In this document: positions 45,989 to 57,230 of the stretch, piece after piece | Layout: each line of letters starts with the position of its first letter | Position numbering within the stretch: the stretch's first letter is position 1 | Assembly (NCBI GenBank): GCA_028671895.1 | Contig: CM053796.1 | Location: 31,556,860-31,620,859, forward strand | DNA length: 64,000 bases | Origin: Oenanthe sinensis | Lineage: Eukaryota; Streptophyta; Magnoliopsida; Apiales; Apiaceae | Direction: 5' to 3' | Translations under genes and position numbers: made by a program | Notes under the pieces: model-generated | The model's database searches: none | Seen by the model: the letters and a program-made list of their open reading frames with translations, nothing else | What the model was told of the DNA's origin: nothing

Positions 45989-48538
45989 ATGGCCACCGCA
46001 CACAGATTTAAGATACCTCCGTTTGATGCACAACATTATGACGAATGGACCGGAAGGATGAGAGCTTACCTTGAATCAATAAACAAGGTATACTTGAGAA
46101 TATTGGAAAACGGTCCATACATACCCATGAAAATTGAGCCAGAGCGAATGGAAGGAGGGATACTAATACTATCCCGGTCTGTTCCTAAAGAGGAAACGGA
46201 GTTTTCAGACGCAGATAAAGAATTGGTTGATATGGATGCGTCGTTACGTAACGTCATAATTGAATCCCTAAACTCAGAGTACTATGTTCAGATAAAGGGA
46301 TTAAAAACAGCTAAAGCCATGTGGGATAAACTGGCTGTGGTGATGGAGGGGACCGAGGAAGTTAGAGATAATCACAAACGCATTCTGATATCTGAATATG
46401 AATCGTTCAGATGCGAACGAGGAGAAAGCGTAGCGGATGTTTATAAACGTTACAGTAAATTGCTTATCGAGCTGAGTATAAGAGATAAAGTCTATCCACT
46501 AGCAGATTCAAATATCAAGTTTCTCTTGAATTTGCCTAAACATCTGGAACACAGGATCACTGCCATTCGAGAGTCAAGAGACTTGAAAAATACTTCTCTC
46601 GAAAAGCTGTATGGTGTTTTGAAGACCTACGAGCTGGAGCAGGAACAAAATGATAGAAGAAGATCCTACAATAGTGGAGAACACAAAGCGGTAAGTGAGT
46701 CTGGACTTGTAGCTGAAGAGTCTGCTGTAAAGGCACTTGCAGCTGTCTCATTGAAAACTGCTAATCCTGAAAGGGTGGTATTAGACATTGAAGATCCATC
46801 CGAAGAAAGTGAGGATGAATACTATACCCTTGAAGAGCTGGACAAATTAGAAGACAAGTCATATGCTTGTATTGCTCGAGAATTTGCCCATATCAGCTTC
46901 AGGAAGCAAAGAAGAGGTAAAGGACGATTTGGTAGTTCTTTCAGCCGAAGAGGCAGCAGTAGCAGCAGAGGCAGTAGTGTAAGTGGTCGGGCAAGTTACA
47001 GCGGTCGAGGTAGCACATCTGGTAGTGGCTACAGACCTAACCTGGTAGACAAGAACAAGTTCAGATGCTTTAACTGCAATGAATTGGGACACTTTGCAAC
47101 AGAGTGCAAGAAACCCAAATACGTTCATCCCAAGGAAACCTATGCTGATCTGAAAAAGAAATATGATGCCTTGGTTAGCAAGCAACAGAAGGGAAGCCGG
47201 GCTTATGTTGTGACTGAAGGGAAGGGTTGGGATGAGTCTGATGAAGATGAAGATCAGGAGCTATGCAACTTCGCTTTAATGGCAAAATCTTCAGAACAAT
47301 CAGAGGTACCAATTCTAACCGTAAATGAAATGTCTATTTCTGAGTACCAAAATGAATTAGCTGCCATGACTAAAGACATGTACAATCTCCAACTAAATCT
47401 AATTGCTGTTAATGAGGAAAATGTTAAACTCTCCCTTAAGAATAGACTTCTCGAGGCCAGGGTAGAGGAATTAGAATCAGGAGAAAGTAAAGAAAGGCAG
47501 TTAATGAATCAGGTAGAGGTTTTAGAACACAAGCTTAAGATTAGGGAAGACCTTAATGAAGAACATAAAAATGAATTAGCTGAGCTTAAAATAACATGTC
47601 AATCTTTTAAAGAAGCCGCTAATAAAGTTTTCGTAGAAAGGGACATGTACATGAAACTGGCAGGCAAGAGTAAAAATGAAAAAGTAAACATAGGACTTGA
47701 CTACACACAGAAAAAGAAAAATAGGGCTGCTGAGTTGTTAGAGCCAGTGTTAGTCAAAGAAGATGTTCCTGAGGTTTTAGTGGATGTTAGAAAACCTATC
47801 TTTAAGCATTTTGAGCCTAGGACCATAGATCATGTTGCTACTAAAATTGAACATGAGATTAAAATTGAAAGAGATTCAGAAGAAAAAGTAGTAGGACCTA
47901 TAACTTCTAAGAGAGTGAGTAAAATTGCTTATGCTAAGAGAGGTGTAGGAACCAAGGAGGCTAAGACGGTGTCATATAAACAATGGGTAGCAGGGTCAGA
48001 CCAAATGAAAGCACCTGTAAAGGCAGTTAAAACTGAACCTGAATCTGTATCTACATCTACACGAGCTAGAAAGGCATGCTATATCTGTAATCAAACTGAT
48101 CATTTGTCTTACTATTGCCCGTTCTATGTAGAGGAAGAAAAATCTGTTGGTTGTAATACCATGCCTGCAACTACTGCTTTGCCTAACATGTATGCAAATC
48201 ATGCCAAATGCAATAATCCAAATTGTATGCCATGTGCTGTAAACATCATGCATGCTTATTTTAATTTAATGAATACTGCTAGCGCATCTGTTGAACATAC
48301 ATCTAGTAGTAGTAAGAAAAAGCATGCGGGGTCAAAGGCTAAGACTTCAAGTCCTCCTAAAGTTAGGAATGACCAGTCTGCTCCCAAACCTGACAAATCA
48401 GTCAAGGTTGACAAGGGAAAAGACAAAGTCAAGATGGATGCCCCTGATGGCAACAAGGCAAAGCCTTCTGTTCCTGAAAAGAAAAAGGAAATTATTGATG
48501 CCGGGCCCAAACATCATTGGGTTCCGAAGAACACCTAA
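45989..48538 (+). CDS. gag: E Gag (849 aa)
   Basis: Intact from ATG to TAA. N-terminal capsid-like region (residues about 1-220, with RFKIPPFDAQHYDEWTGRM and HRITAIRESRDLKN). Then an Arg/Gly/Ser-rich stretch (about 305-345), zinc knuckle CFNCNELGHFATEC (47066-47107), an acidic stretch, a coiled coil (about 445-560), a second knuckle CYICNQTDHLSYYC (near 48079), the HAKCNNPNCMPC motif (48200-48235) and a Lys/Ser/Pro tail ending WVPKNT. Gag binds RNA and forms the particle. Its stop (48536-48538) precedes pol in the -1 frame. The long C-terminus with three Cys/His motifs is typical of this window's ORF3-carrying elements. Confidence 0.95.
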   Translation: MATAHRFKIPPFDAQHYDEWTGRMRAYLESINKVYLRILENGPYIPMKIEPERMEGGILILSRSVPKEETEFSDADKELVDMDASLRNVIIESLNSEYYVQIKGLKTAKAMWDKLAVVMEGTEEVRDNHKRILISEYESFRCERGESVADVYKRYSKLLIELSIRDKVYPLADSNIKFLLNLPKHLEHRITAIRESRDLKNTSLEKLYGVLKTYELEQEQNDRRRSYNSGEHKAVSESGLVAEESAVKALAAVSLKTANPERVVLDIEDPSEESEDEYYTLEELDKLEDKSYACIAREFAHISFRKQRRGKGRFGSSFSRRGSSSSRGSSVSGRASYSGRGSTSGSGYRPNLVDKNKFRCFNCNELGHFATECKKPKYVHPKETYADLKKKYDALVSKQQKGSRAYVVTEGKGWDESDEDEDQELCNFALMAKSSEQSEVPILTVNEMSISEYQNELAAMTKDMYNLQLNLIAVNEENVKLSLKNRLLEARVEELESGESKERQLMNQVEVLEHKLKIREDLNEEHKNELAELKITCQSFKEAANKVFVERDMYMKLAGKSKNEKVNIGLDYTQKKKNRAAELLEPVLVKEDVPEVLVDVRKPIFKHFEPRTIDHVATKIEHEIKIERDSEEKVVGPITSKRVSKIAYAKRGVGTKEAKTVSYKQWVAGSDQMKAPVKAVKTEPESVSTSTRARKACYICNQTDHLSYYCPFYVEEEKSVGCNTMPATTALPNMYANHAKCNNPNCMPCAVNIMHAYFNLMNTASASVEHTSSSSKKKHAGSKAKTSSPPKVRNDQSAPKPDKSVKVDKGKDKVKMDAPDGNKAKPSVPEKKKEIIDAGPKHHWVPKNT

Positions 48539-51500
48539 CCTTTCTGGATTTGCAGGGCAGTGAACAGGAAAAGAGTAAAGTCATATGGGTGCTGGACAGT
48601 GGAGCATCGAGGCATATGACCGGCAATAAGTCCCTGCTAACAGATTTGGTGTTGAGAGTCGGCTCCGTGGTTACTTTTGGAGATAACAGCAAAGGTTACA
48701 CCAGGGGATATGGCAAGATCGTTTGTGGAAATGTTATCATTGAGGACGTGTCTTTTGTGGAAGGATTGCGACATAATCTTCTCAGCGTTAGTCAGTTCAC
48801 CGACAGGGGTTTTGAAGTCAACTTTGGGAAGCATGATTGTTCGATTCGAAGCAAAAAGGATGGAAGCCTTGCTCTCAAAGGAGTAAGGAAGTCAAATTTG
48901 TTCATAGCTGACATGAATTCTGCTGATCAGTCTGAAGTCACTTGTTTCTACAGCAAGGCTTCTGCTGATGAAAGTTGGCTATGGCATAAAAGATTATCTC
49001 ACCTGAACTTTAAAGCAATGAATAATCTCGTAAGGAGAGAATTGGTGAGAGGGCTGCCGCAGATGGAGTTTACTCCAGATGGACTCTGCGAAGCATGTGA
49101 GATGGGAAAATCAAAAAGAGCCTCGCATAAGGATAAACAAGTTAATAGCATTACCGAGCCCCTACAACTTCTTCACATGGATTTGTTTGGACCCGTTAAT
49201 GTTATGTCAATGTCAAGGAAAAGATATGCGCTGGTAATTGTCGATGACTTTTCCAAATACACATGGGTGAAGTTTGTGACATCGAAAGATGAAGTGCCAC
49301 ATGAGATCATTAGACATGTACTGGTAATTGAAAATGTAGCAAGTCTGACTGTGAAGACTATCCGATCTGACAACGGGACAGAATTCAAGAACTCAGTGTT
49401 AATGGATTTCTGCATATCTAAAGGGATTAGACGACAGTATTCAGCACCTAGAACACCGCAGTAGAATGGGGTGGTAGAAAGGAAGAACAGGACACTGGTT
49501 GAAGCAGATAGGACAATGCTATACGAGTCAAAACTTCCTTTATATTTTTGGGCTGAAGCAGTTAGCACGGCGTGTTATACACAGAATAGAACCCTGATTA
49601 CAAAAGACTATAATGAGACGCCATATTATCTGATGAATAAAAGAAAACCTTCTATCAACTACTTCCACGTGTTTGGTGCAAAGTGCTTTGTGTTAAGAGA
49701 CAATGCACAACTTGGAAAGTTTGATGCCAAAGCAGATGAAGGGGTTTTCATTGGATATTCTCTTGAAGTAGTAGCAGCGTACAGGGTGTTTGTGCTTAAT
49801 GATCGCAAGGTGGTTGAAAGCCTTAATGTCACATTCGACGACTCAAAGCTCCCTTCTATACAAAAAGAAGATAGTGAGCCCACTTCCCTAAGATTTGAAA
49901 ATATGGATATTGATGAAGTGGATACAGTTCCTGAGTCTGTAGTGCAGGGTAGTGATCCAAAGATAAATAATGTAATTAATCAAGAGTCTAGTGTTTCGCC
50001 AATACAAAACACTAGGGCTGAGGGATCACCTTCCATTAGACCTGGTACTAACTCAGGGGGAGTAAGTATGCACTCAGGGGGAGCAGCTCACTCAGGGGGA
50101 GCCAGTACTAGCTCAAGGGAAGCTAGTGAAAGTGCTTCTAGACTAAGTCACCTTCACTTACAAGATCAAGCTGAATCATCAAGAACATTTGCTAGGGATC
50201 GCACTTGGAACAAGGATCATCCGTTCGAGCTAATTATTGGTGATCCAGAAGCCGGAGTGACTACTAAAGGAAAAGCTAGAGCTGAAATTGCCACTGAGAA
50301 TGAATGTCTATACTCAGTGTTCCTTTCCCAGATGGAACCTAAAGTGGTGGAAAAAGCTCTAGATGACGCTGATTGGGTGATTGCTATGCAAGAGGAACTC
50401 AATCAGTTTGAAAGGCAGAAGGTGTGGAAGCTGGTACCCAGACCAAAGAATAGATCTGTTGTTGGGACAAAATGGGTATTCAGAAACAAGCTGGATGAAG
50501 ACGGACTTGTAACACGAAATAAAGCTCGCCTGGTTGCTAAGGGTTATACTCAAAGAGAAGGAATTGATTATGATGAAACCTATGCACCAGTAGCAAGGCT
50601 AGAGGCAGTAAGGATGTTCTTGGCATTCGCAGCACATCATGGTTTTAAAGTCTATCAGATGGATGTCAAGAGTGCATTCTTAAACGGTGAACTGGATGAA
50701 GAGGTGTATGTCGAGCAACCTCCCGGGTTTATCGACAGCAAATATTGTGATTATGTTTATCGACTCTTCAAATCAGTATATGGCCTCAAGCAGTCTCCGC
50801 GAAAGTGGTATGAAACTCTGTCAGACTTCTTATTAGAAAATGGTTTCACCAGAGGAGTAATCGACAAGACGCTTTTCTACAAGAAATGCAAAGATGATCT
50901 AATAATGGTACAAGTATATGTGGATGACATTATCTTTGGGTCTGCAAATGAGAAGCTGTGTGCTAAATTCGCAAAGTTAATGCAATCAAGGTATGAGATG
51001 AGCATGATGGGAGAGCTGACGTTCTTTCTGGGCATTCAAGTTAGTCAGAAGAAGGACGGGATATTTATCTGCCAGACCAAGTACATTCATGATCTCTTAA
51101 AGAAGTATGGTCTCGAAGATGTATCACAAGCTAAGACTCATATGGCAACAGCCACGAAGCTTGACGAGGATAAAGCGGGAAAACCTGTAGACATCTCAAG
51201 CTATCGAGGTATGATCGGCTCTCTTTTGTATTTAACTGCTAGCAGACCTGATATTATGTTCTCTACATGCTTATGTGCAAGGTTCCAAGCGGATCCTAGA
51301 GAGTCACATCTCATAGCCGTAAAGCGTATTTTTAGGTATCTCAAGGGAACATCAAATCTCGGGATTTGGTACCCAAGAGATACAGGGTTTAATCTTGTTG
51401 GCTATTCGGATTCAGATTACGCAGGTTGTAGAATAGATAGGAAGAGCACTTCAGGAAGCTGTCAGTTCCTTGGAAGAAGGTTGGTGTCTTGGCAAAGCAA

Positions 51501-51861
51501 GAAACAACACACAGTATCTACCTCGACAGCTGAAGCAGAATATATTGCTGCTGGAAGCTGTGTGGCCCAGATACTGTGGATGAAGAACCAACTCAAGGAC
51601 TACGGTGTGGAAGTATCTAAGATTCCTATCATGTGTGACAACACAAGTGCTATTGCAATGACCAACAACCCTGTGGATCACTCCAGGACCAAGCACATTG
51701 ACATCAGGTATCATTTTATTAGAGAGCATGTAGAAAATAGAACTGTAGAGTTGCATTTTGTGTCTACTGAACGTCAAATAGCAGATATATTCACTAAACC
51801 TCTATACGAATCAACATTTTCTAGATTGGTTGGTGAATTAGGGATGCTTAACACCAGTTAG
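48517..51861 (+). pseudogene. pol: E pol: protease, integrase, RT, RNase H, one nonsense codon
   Basis: Reading frame -1 relative to gag; the first ORF codon is TTG, so initiation is not by ATG there. Protease WVLDSGASRHMTG (active Asp at 48595); integrase HHCC WHKRLSHLNFKAMN..CEAC (about 48982-49100); core Asp in VDDFSKY and RSDNGTEF; Glu in VVERKNRT. A TAG at 49462-49464 replaces Gln (PQ*NGV). RT with GTKWVFRNKLDEDG, QMDVKSAFLNGELDEE and YVDDIIFGS (near 50920), RNase H with STSTAEAEYIAAGS and CDNTSAIAMTNNP, ending VGELGMLNTS. All catalytic residues I can check are present. Apart from the one stop the polyprotein is complete. Confidence 0.95.
50051..50102 (+). repeat. Three internal PPT-like CAGGGGGAG copies in E pol
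   Basis: CAGGGGGAG occurs at 50054-50062, 50075-50083 and 50093-50101 in the linker between integrase and RT. The core GGGGGAG is identical to the 3' PPT of E. F has two copies in the same linker (minus strand, near 34112 and 34197). Confidence 0.8.
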
Positions 51862-53083
51862 TTTTGCTACCTATCTGTTAGAATTCAGTTTGTGTACATA
51901 TTATTGTTGTTCATGAATATTCTTAATTAATAATGTGTACTTAATTTCAAAAATGTATGTATTGCATGTCATAAGGGGAAGTTAGAAAGTTTCATGAAAT
52001 TAATCTTGTGCTGATCTGTGTATCTAAATGATTAATGTCTAATAATGTGATAGGATTTAATGCTAGACTTAATTTTGTAATGCATGATTTATTTGCTAAA
52101 TTCCCTGTCATTTCAAAATTGTAAGTTTCTAAAATGGTGTGAAAATTTGTGGTGAAATCTTGTGAATCTTACATATAAATGTTTAATTCACATAATTTCA
52201 TTAAAATTTTCTAAGGTAAATCTCGATCTGTTTCTGGATCGAGATCGAGAACAACTTGCGAAACTGTCAAGGTACATCTCGATCTATCCACATCGAGATC
52301 GACATCGAGATCGATATCTAGATCGACATCGAGATGTAGATCGAGATGCGGATCGAGATCGACATCAAGATCGACATCTAGATGAGGATCGAGATGCGGA
52401 TCTCGAGATCGAGATGTGACTTGTCTTTTCAGTTTCTTTTTAAGCGTGCCTATATATATATATATTATAGCATTAAAAAGACTGTTCATTATTTCCATTA
52501 CCCTTTCTCTCTCTTTCAAAAAGCTTAAGATCTTCATATACACACGCGTATACATACATTACCAGAGTTCTTTTCCCTGCCATTACATCAAGATTTCTTG
52601 TGATTTTCTTAAACAAAAATCACTAACTGTTACTTAAAAGCATCAATAACTAAAACGAAACTCTGCTAAAATTTTGTCTAAAAACTGTTGAACTTCTTGC
52701 GTTGTTTTTAACGTCATTTGTGTTCTTGCAAACTAGTTCTTTAGTTTCTTTTCATTCGAGTGAGTTTATCTTTTTAGTCTCGTGCTTTCTTATTCTTAAG
52801 TTCATTTGTGTTCTTGAGCGAAATAGTTGTGAGTACTACTGTTTAATCCTTAAAGTGCAACTTTACCGCCGTGTTTGTGTTTTTCCGAAAAAAAAATAAA
52901 ATAATTTTTTTTAATTCTTTTTGTAACGGCTGTTCACTTTAATTTTCGAAAACTCAACCGTCAATCTTTAGTGGGGAGTTAAGTGGTCATTAGTGGGGAA
53001 GTTAATTTGTTTTAATTCGTGTCACTAATTACGTGGGGTAATTAGTGGGGTTCGTGTACGTTTTTTTTGTTGTTTAAATTTAG
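51862..53083 (+). other. E spacer between pol and ORF3
   Basis: 1.2 kb non-coding: a PPT-like AAGGGGAAG about 110 nt after the pol stop (near 51973), AT-rich sequence, a TCGA-rich array (52222-52415), then a T-rich region that ends TTTTTTTTGTTGTTTAAATT before AG at 53082-53083, a good-looking 3' splice site directly before the first open codon of ORF3. Confidence 0.7.
52222..52415 (+). repeat. E spacer TCGA-rich array
   Basis: Irregular repeats of GATCGAGATCGACATC and ATCTAGATCGAGATGC-like units. It shares the GATCGAGAT word with the E LTR array but has a less regular period. Confidence 0.9.
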
Positions 53084-56000
53084 GACTTGTTCTCTAAAAT
53101 TTCCATTGCAAAACCATTTCAGAACATTTCTTTTCTCAAACACAAATTTAAAATTGCCAACCCAAATTTCACAATTCCCAAGACCAACTTTGTTAATCTC
53201 TCTGCTGATCGAGTAACTGGTAGATTTATTCACTACCAGTTCTGGATTGAATCCCTCAACAACACATCAATCATAAGTCATGCTTTAACCGCCTCTCCCA
53301 TCCTGAATGTCGAAGCCCTTCAAGCTGCTTACTCAACACTAGAAATTCAGGGTGGAAAAGCAAATCCAACAGGCCTATCCTTTACTATTGGTGGTGCCAA
53401 ATATGAAGTCAGTCTGCGGAAGTTCAATGAGTTACTCGGGCTTCCTACAGAAGATTATGCTCCGGAACCCACTATGGAGAATATGTTGCAATTATTCACG
53501 GAGATAGGTTGTCGCCCTCCCACGGGTCCTATCAAGGTAACAAAGGTTAACACCGGTATGCTACCAGCTGAGTGGGATTATGTAGTTCAAGCAATTCAAC
53601 GCTGCATGTTCCCAAAGGACAAAGACTACAGGCCAACATCTGTTGATTCAGTTGCTTGAGAAGTGGGCATTGGAGAAGAATGCATCTAGGAATCCGGAAG
53701 ATGGTCTAGTCAAATGCTGGATGCCAAGATTTCTTCAGATGGTTCTGGATGACGTCCTTTCAGAGGAACACAGAAGAGTATTTCAAGGCTCTGAAAGGAT
53801 GGCATGTTTTGATATGACTCTAAAGAGTATATCCACCATGGAAACCCAGCAAAAGTCAAGACTTTTTGAGTTGCGCCTGACTCCGTACTTCCAGGATCTG
53901 CAAGATGAGTATGCTAGGAGGCATGCTTCTCAGTTTACTGCAGCAGAAGCTGAGAGTAGCGGTAACGAAGCTGAAGGTGGAGATCAAGTGCCTAGAAATT
54001 TGGAAGAAGCAGGTATGGATGTTGACATGGCCGAGGCAAATGTTGCAGAAGCTGGAGCTGACAAGGATGACGATCTTTTGAGTCAGGTACCTATTCTTGC
54101 TGATCTTGATCAATCATCAATTCAACCTGTTTTCTATAGCCGTGGGCCTGAAAACCCCCAGGCTCTATCCCAGGCTGCAAGCCCTTCTGTTCATAAACGT
54201 TCAGCCAGCCCTAAAACTGGTGATAAAAGGAAGGCAAGCTTATCTGAGTCGAGTGATTCGAGTGGAGGGAGTGTAGGAGTTGATAGAGTAGTCACTTCAG
54301 CAGCTCTGCCACCTCCAAAGAAGCAAAAGGTGGATTCAAACCCAGTGGCAACTGCACAACCTGTTAAGGCTAGTTTACCTCTCACAGCCACCACACCTCA
54401 CGCTGGTGGCTCTCCTCTCCAAAACATTTCAACACATTCGCACTCGCCTAGGCATGTTGGTGAGAGTCAAGGAGGGGGTCCAGCTCAACAGCCAATAGGA
54501 GCTGGCCCTACCTCCCCTGAGTTGTCCGCTCAGGGCTCTTTGAGCAATTTCTCGGAAGGGGAATGGCAAACTGAGACTAGCACTTCTGATGCTAGGATCT
54601 CAGGAAGTTTTAATGCGGAAGAGTCTGTCGAATCCAGTACGAATGACGCTTCCTCATCTAAATCAGAAAACAAGTTGCTCGCAGAGCAACGACATCTGGT
54701 GACTGGTGGGTCTACGCCTCCAGAACAGCCCAGCGAACCAGAAAAGGTTCTTGGTGGACAAGGGGATGACATGGTCATAACGCCATCTCCTATCGTAGAC
54801 ACTGCGCTTAAAGGCTCAGTCTCACTGACCGATATCGCCGACCAACTCACCGCTAGTCCCCAGCGATTAGTGGATGAGGCTCTAGTACTGTTAGGCTCTA
54901 AACACGAGGGAGAGACAGGGAGAGTAGATCGTTTCTTTTTAGGGATCTTGAGTGAAACAGAACCCGGCGAGAGTAAACAGTTTAACCCAAGCCAAACATC
55001 GTCCCCTAAATTGCAGGATCTAGTGAAGAAAGTGGAGACTTTGGAGGCTGGAGTTGCTGGTGTTACTGCTGCTGTCTCTTCTCACTCTAGAAGATTGGAG
55101 GTTGGAGCTCAGTTCATGGAGAACCTAATTGCCGTCCAAAATCAAATGATTGACAAGATAAACAATCTTGGATTGGCACAGGTGGAGGTTGGGAGGTCAG
55201 TAGATGATGTCACTCATGGCATGTCTCAGGTTTGGACGAAGCTAAATGAACTACTTGATGCTGTCTTTGGACGTAACAGGGCTGGACCTGGTCCTCCAAC
55301 CGGTGATGGTGGTGATGATAATAATGATGATGATGCTCCTGATGAGGATAACACACCTAAGGGGGAGAAGGAGGATCAGGGTCTGAAAAAGCTGACTAGT
55401 AAGGGTCCGGTGATCGAGTCCTCAAACAAATCTGGTGAAAAGGTGGAGGAGGCTCAACCGGCTCTTAAGGACAAAGGCAAGCAAAAGATGGTAGTTGAAG
55501 AAGCAGGAGCTGAGAAAGAAACACCTCTCGTCGATGCATTTATGGGAGACTTTATTGAAGATTTTGATGAGGATGAGATGGATGTAGAAGCCTTAGTGGC
55601 AAGGAGGTCGAGACTTGAGCAACGGGCAAGAGAGTGGGAACAAGAAAGAGGTCTAAATCCTGGCGGATCCGGCGCAGGAGTTGCAGGTGATGCAGGAGAC
55701 CACTCGGTTGCTGACGAGCATGTGCCAGAAGAAGAAGTTGATGAAGCGGAGATGCAAGGAGAGATTTTCAGGGAAGCCAGAGAAAGAGTAAATGAAGAAG
55801 TGCTACAAGGGATAGTTGAAAAAGAACTAATGGCAAAGGAGAAGAGAGCGGCTCAGAAAACTCAGCATGAGTATGAAATGAAAAAGATCAAAGATCCTAA
55901 GGTCCAGGCTGATATAAGGAGGGAACGTCCCGAGTGGGACAAGGCTAGAGAAGCCTTAGTTGGACCAAGAGCCTATGCTCATGACTCAGAAAGATTGAGC

Positions 56001-57230
56001 TTTCTTCTTCATAAGCTAGAAAATCTAAACCCTGGGCTGCTGAATTATCTAAATTGTATAAGACAGGGATGCACCTCCGTACAAGTCATATTCAAGGAGA
56101 AGGCATGGAATCTGATGATCACTTGGACACCCATAACAAAAATCGGGCCGTGTATGGTCGATGAAGCTTTCTTCCATGCAAGGGGTGCAAGTGAACTGGT
56201 AGAATTCGCTCACAAGGTAGACACCTCTGTCAAGACTGGAGTGCTGTTTAAGGAGAAATTGTTGAAGATGGCTGAAGACAGAGGGGTTGACATTATTCTA
56301 AATCCCTACCAGATTAGATATGTCCATGACAAGGTCTTGAGGATCGTAAATCTGCATGACTCGAAACTAACTCCGAGCGGAAATGTGCTGAAGGCAGTTG
56401 CAAAGCTAGTCCTCTCTAAGGGTTTTCTAACAAAGGAAAAGAAGCTGGTGGCTAAGGACTTGGAGAAGCTGATAAGAAGGCAAGACGCTAGATACAAGTT
56501 GCCTGAAGCTACACTACCAGTGGTTAAGAAGGAACCTGAAGACTATGCATTCGAGCAGCAAGACGAGGCAATAAGGGAGCATGTGCAGAGATACGGAGAT
56601 CCAAGAATAGACATTCCAGAAGAAGGGGAAATAAGGGAGGAAGCTAATGCAGTGGTTAGTGCAAATGTCAAGTTTGTCAAGAGCAAAGCTGAGAATGAGA
56701 ATGATCTGCTGATCTATACAGACAAGCATCAGGTGGAAACCATCATTGAAATCAAGTATGACATCTTTGCAGAACACAGTCATGAAACACTGTGTATCAT
56801 AAGGGAATTGATTGATGAGATGGATGATGTTGACGAGTTTGATCAGGATTATCTAAGGGTCACATTTGATAATTTCTGTAAGAGAAGAAAACAGCTTGAC
56901 ATTCAGAGGCTACAGCAATGCACCACCGCTATTGTCATTGGATACCCTAAGCAGCTGGTTATAAGGAAGAAAGGGGAAAAGGGGTATCCTGACAAAGTCA
57001 CGAAGCTGAGGTTTGAAGACATTCCCACGAAGCTTATCACTCGCAGCATGGTTGAAAAGTGGTTGAGGTTGTTTCGAGATTACAAGATCAGAAATCATGT
57101 GGAAGCAGAAGGACTTAATCTTCTCAAGAAAAGAATGGATGAAGTCTGCAACCCTGAGTTCATGAAGAAAGAAAAAGCAGCCAAGAAGAAAGCTCGTGAG
57201 GAAGAGGAGCGCAAGAAATCAAAGTTTTAA
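53084..57230 (+). pseudogene. E ORF3 (about 1.4 kb codons), one frameshift, no visible ATG start
   Basis: Two open parts (53087-53659, 53643-57230) are joined by a 1-nt shift near 53645. The first begins after a TAG with codon TTG; no ATG lies in frame before the conserved region. N-terminal domain with NELLGLPTEDY, FTEIGCRPPTGPI and EWDYVVQAIQRC; CWMPRFLQMV at the start of the second part; Ser/Pro-rich region; NLS-like PPKKQKVD (about 54309-54335); coiled coil (about 55010-55280); acidic run DDNNDDDAPDED; Glu-rich linker; C-terminal helical domain (from about 55900) ending in a KKKAREEEERKK tail. I see no signal peptide or membrane segment, so the common 'envelope-like' label is not supported. 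It resembles 'putative plant transposon proteins'; function is unknown. Confidence 0.8.

Noticed and set aside
48517..48519. Start codon for E pol at 48517
   Set aside because: The codon is TTG inside the Gag reading frame; pol is expected to be made by fusion to Gag or by splicing.
53087..57230. ORF3 as an envelope glycoprotein
   Set aside because: Position fits the 'env-like' ORF of Sireviruses, but I see no signal peptide, hydrophobic membrane segment or Cys-rich ectodomain.
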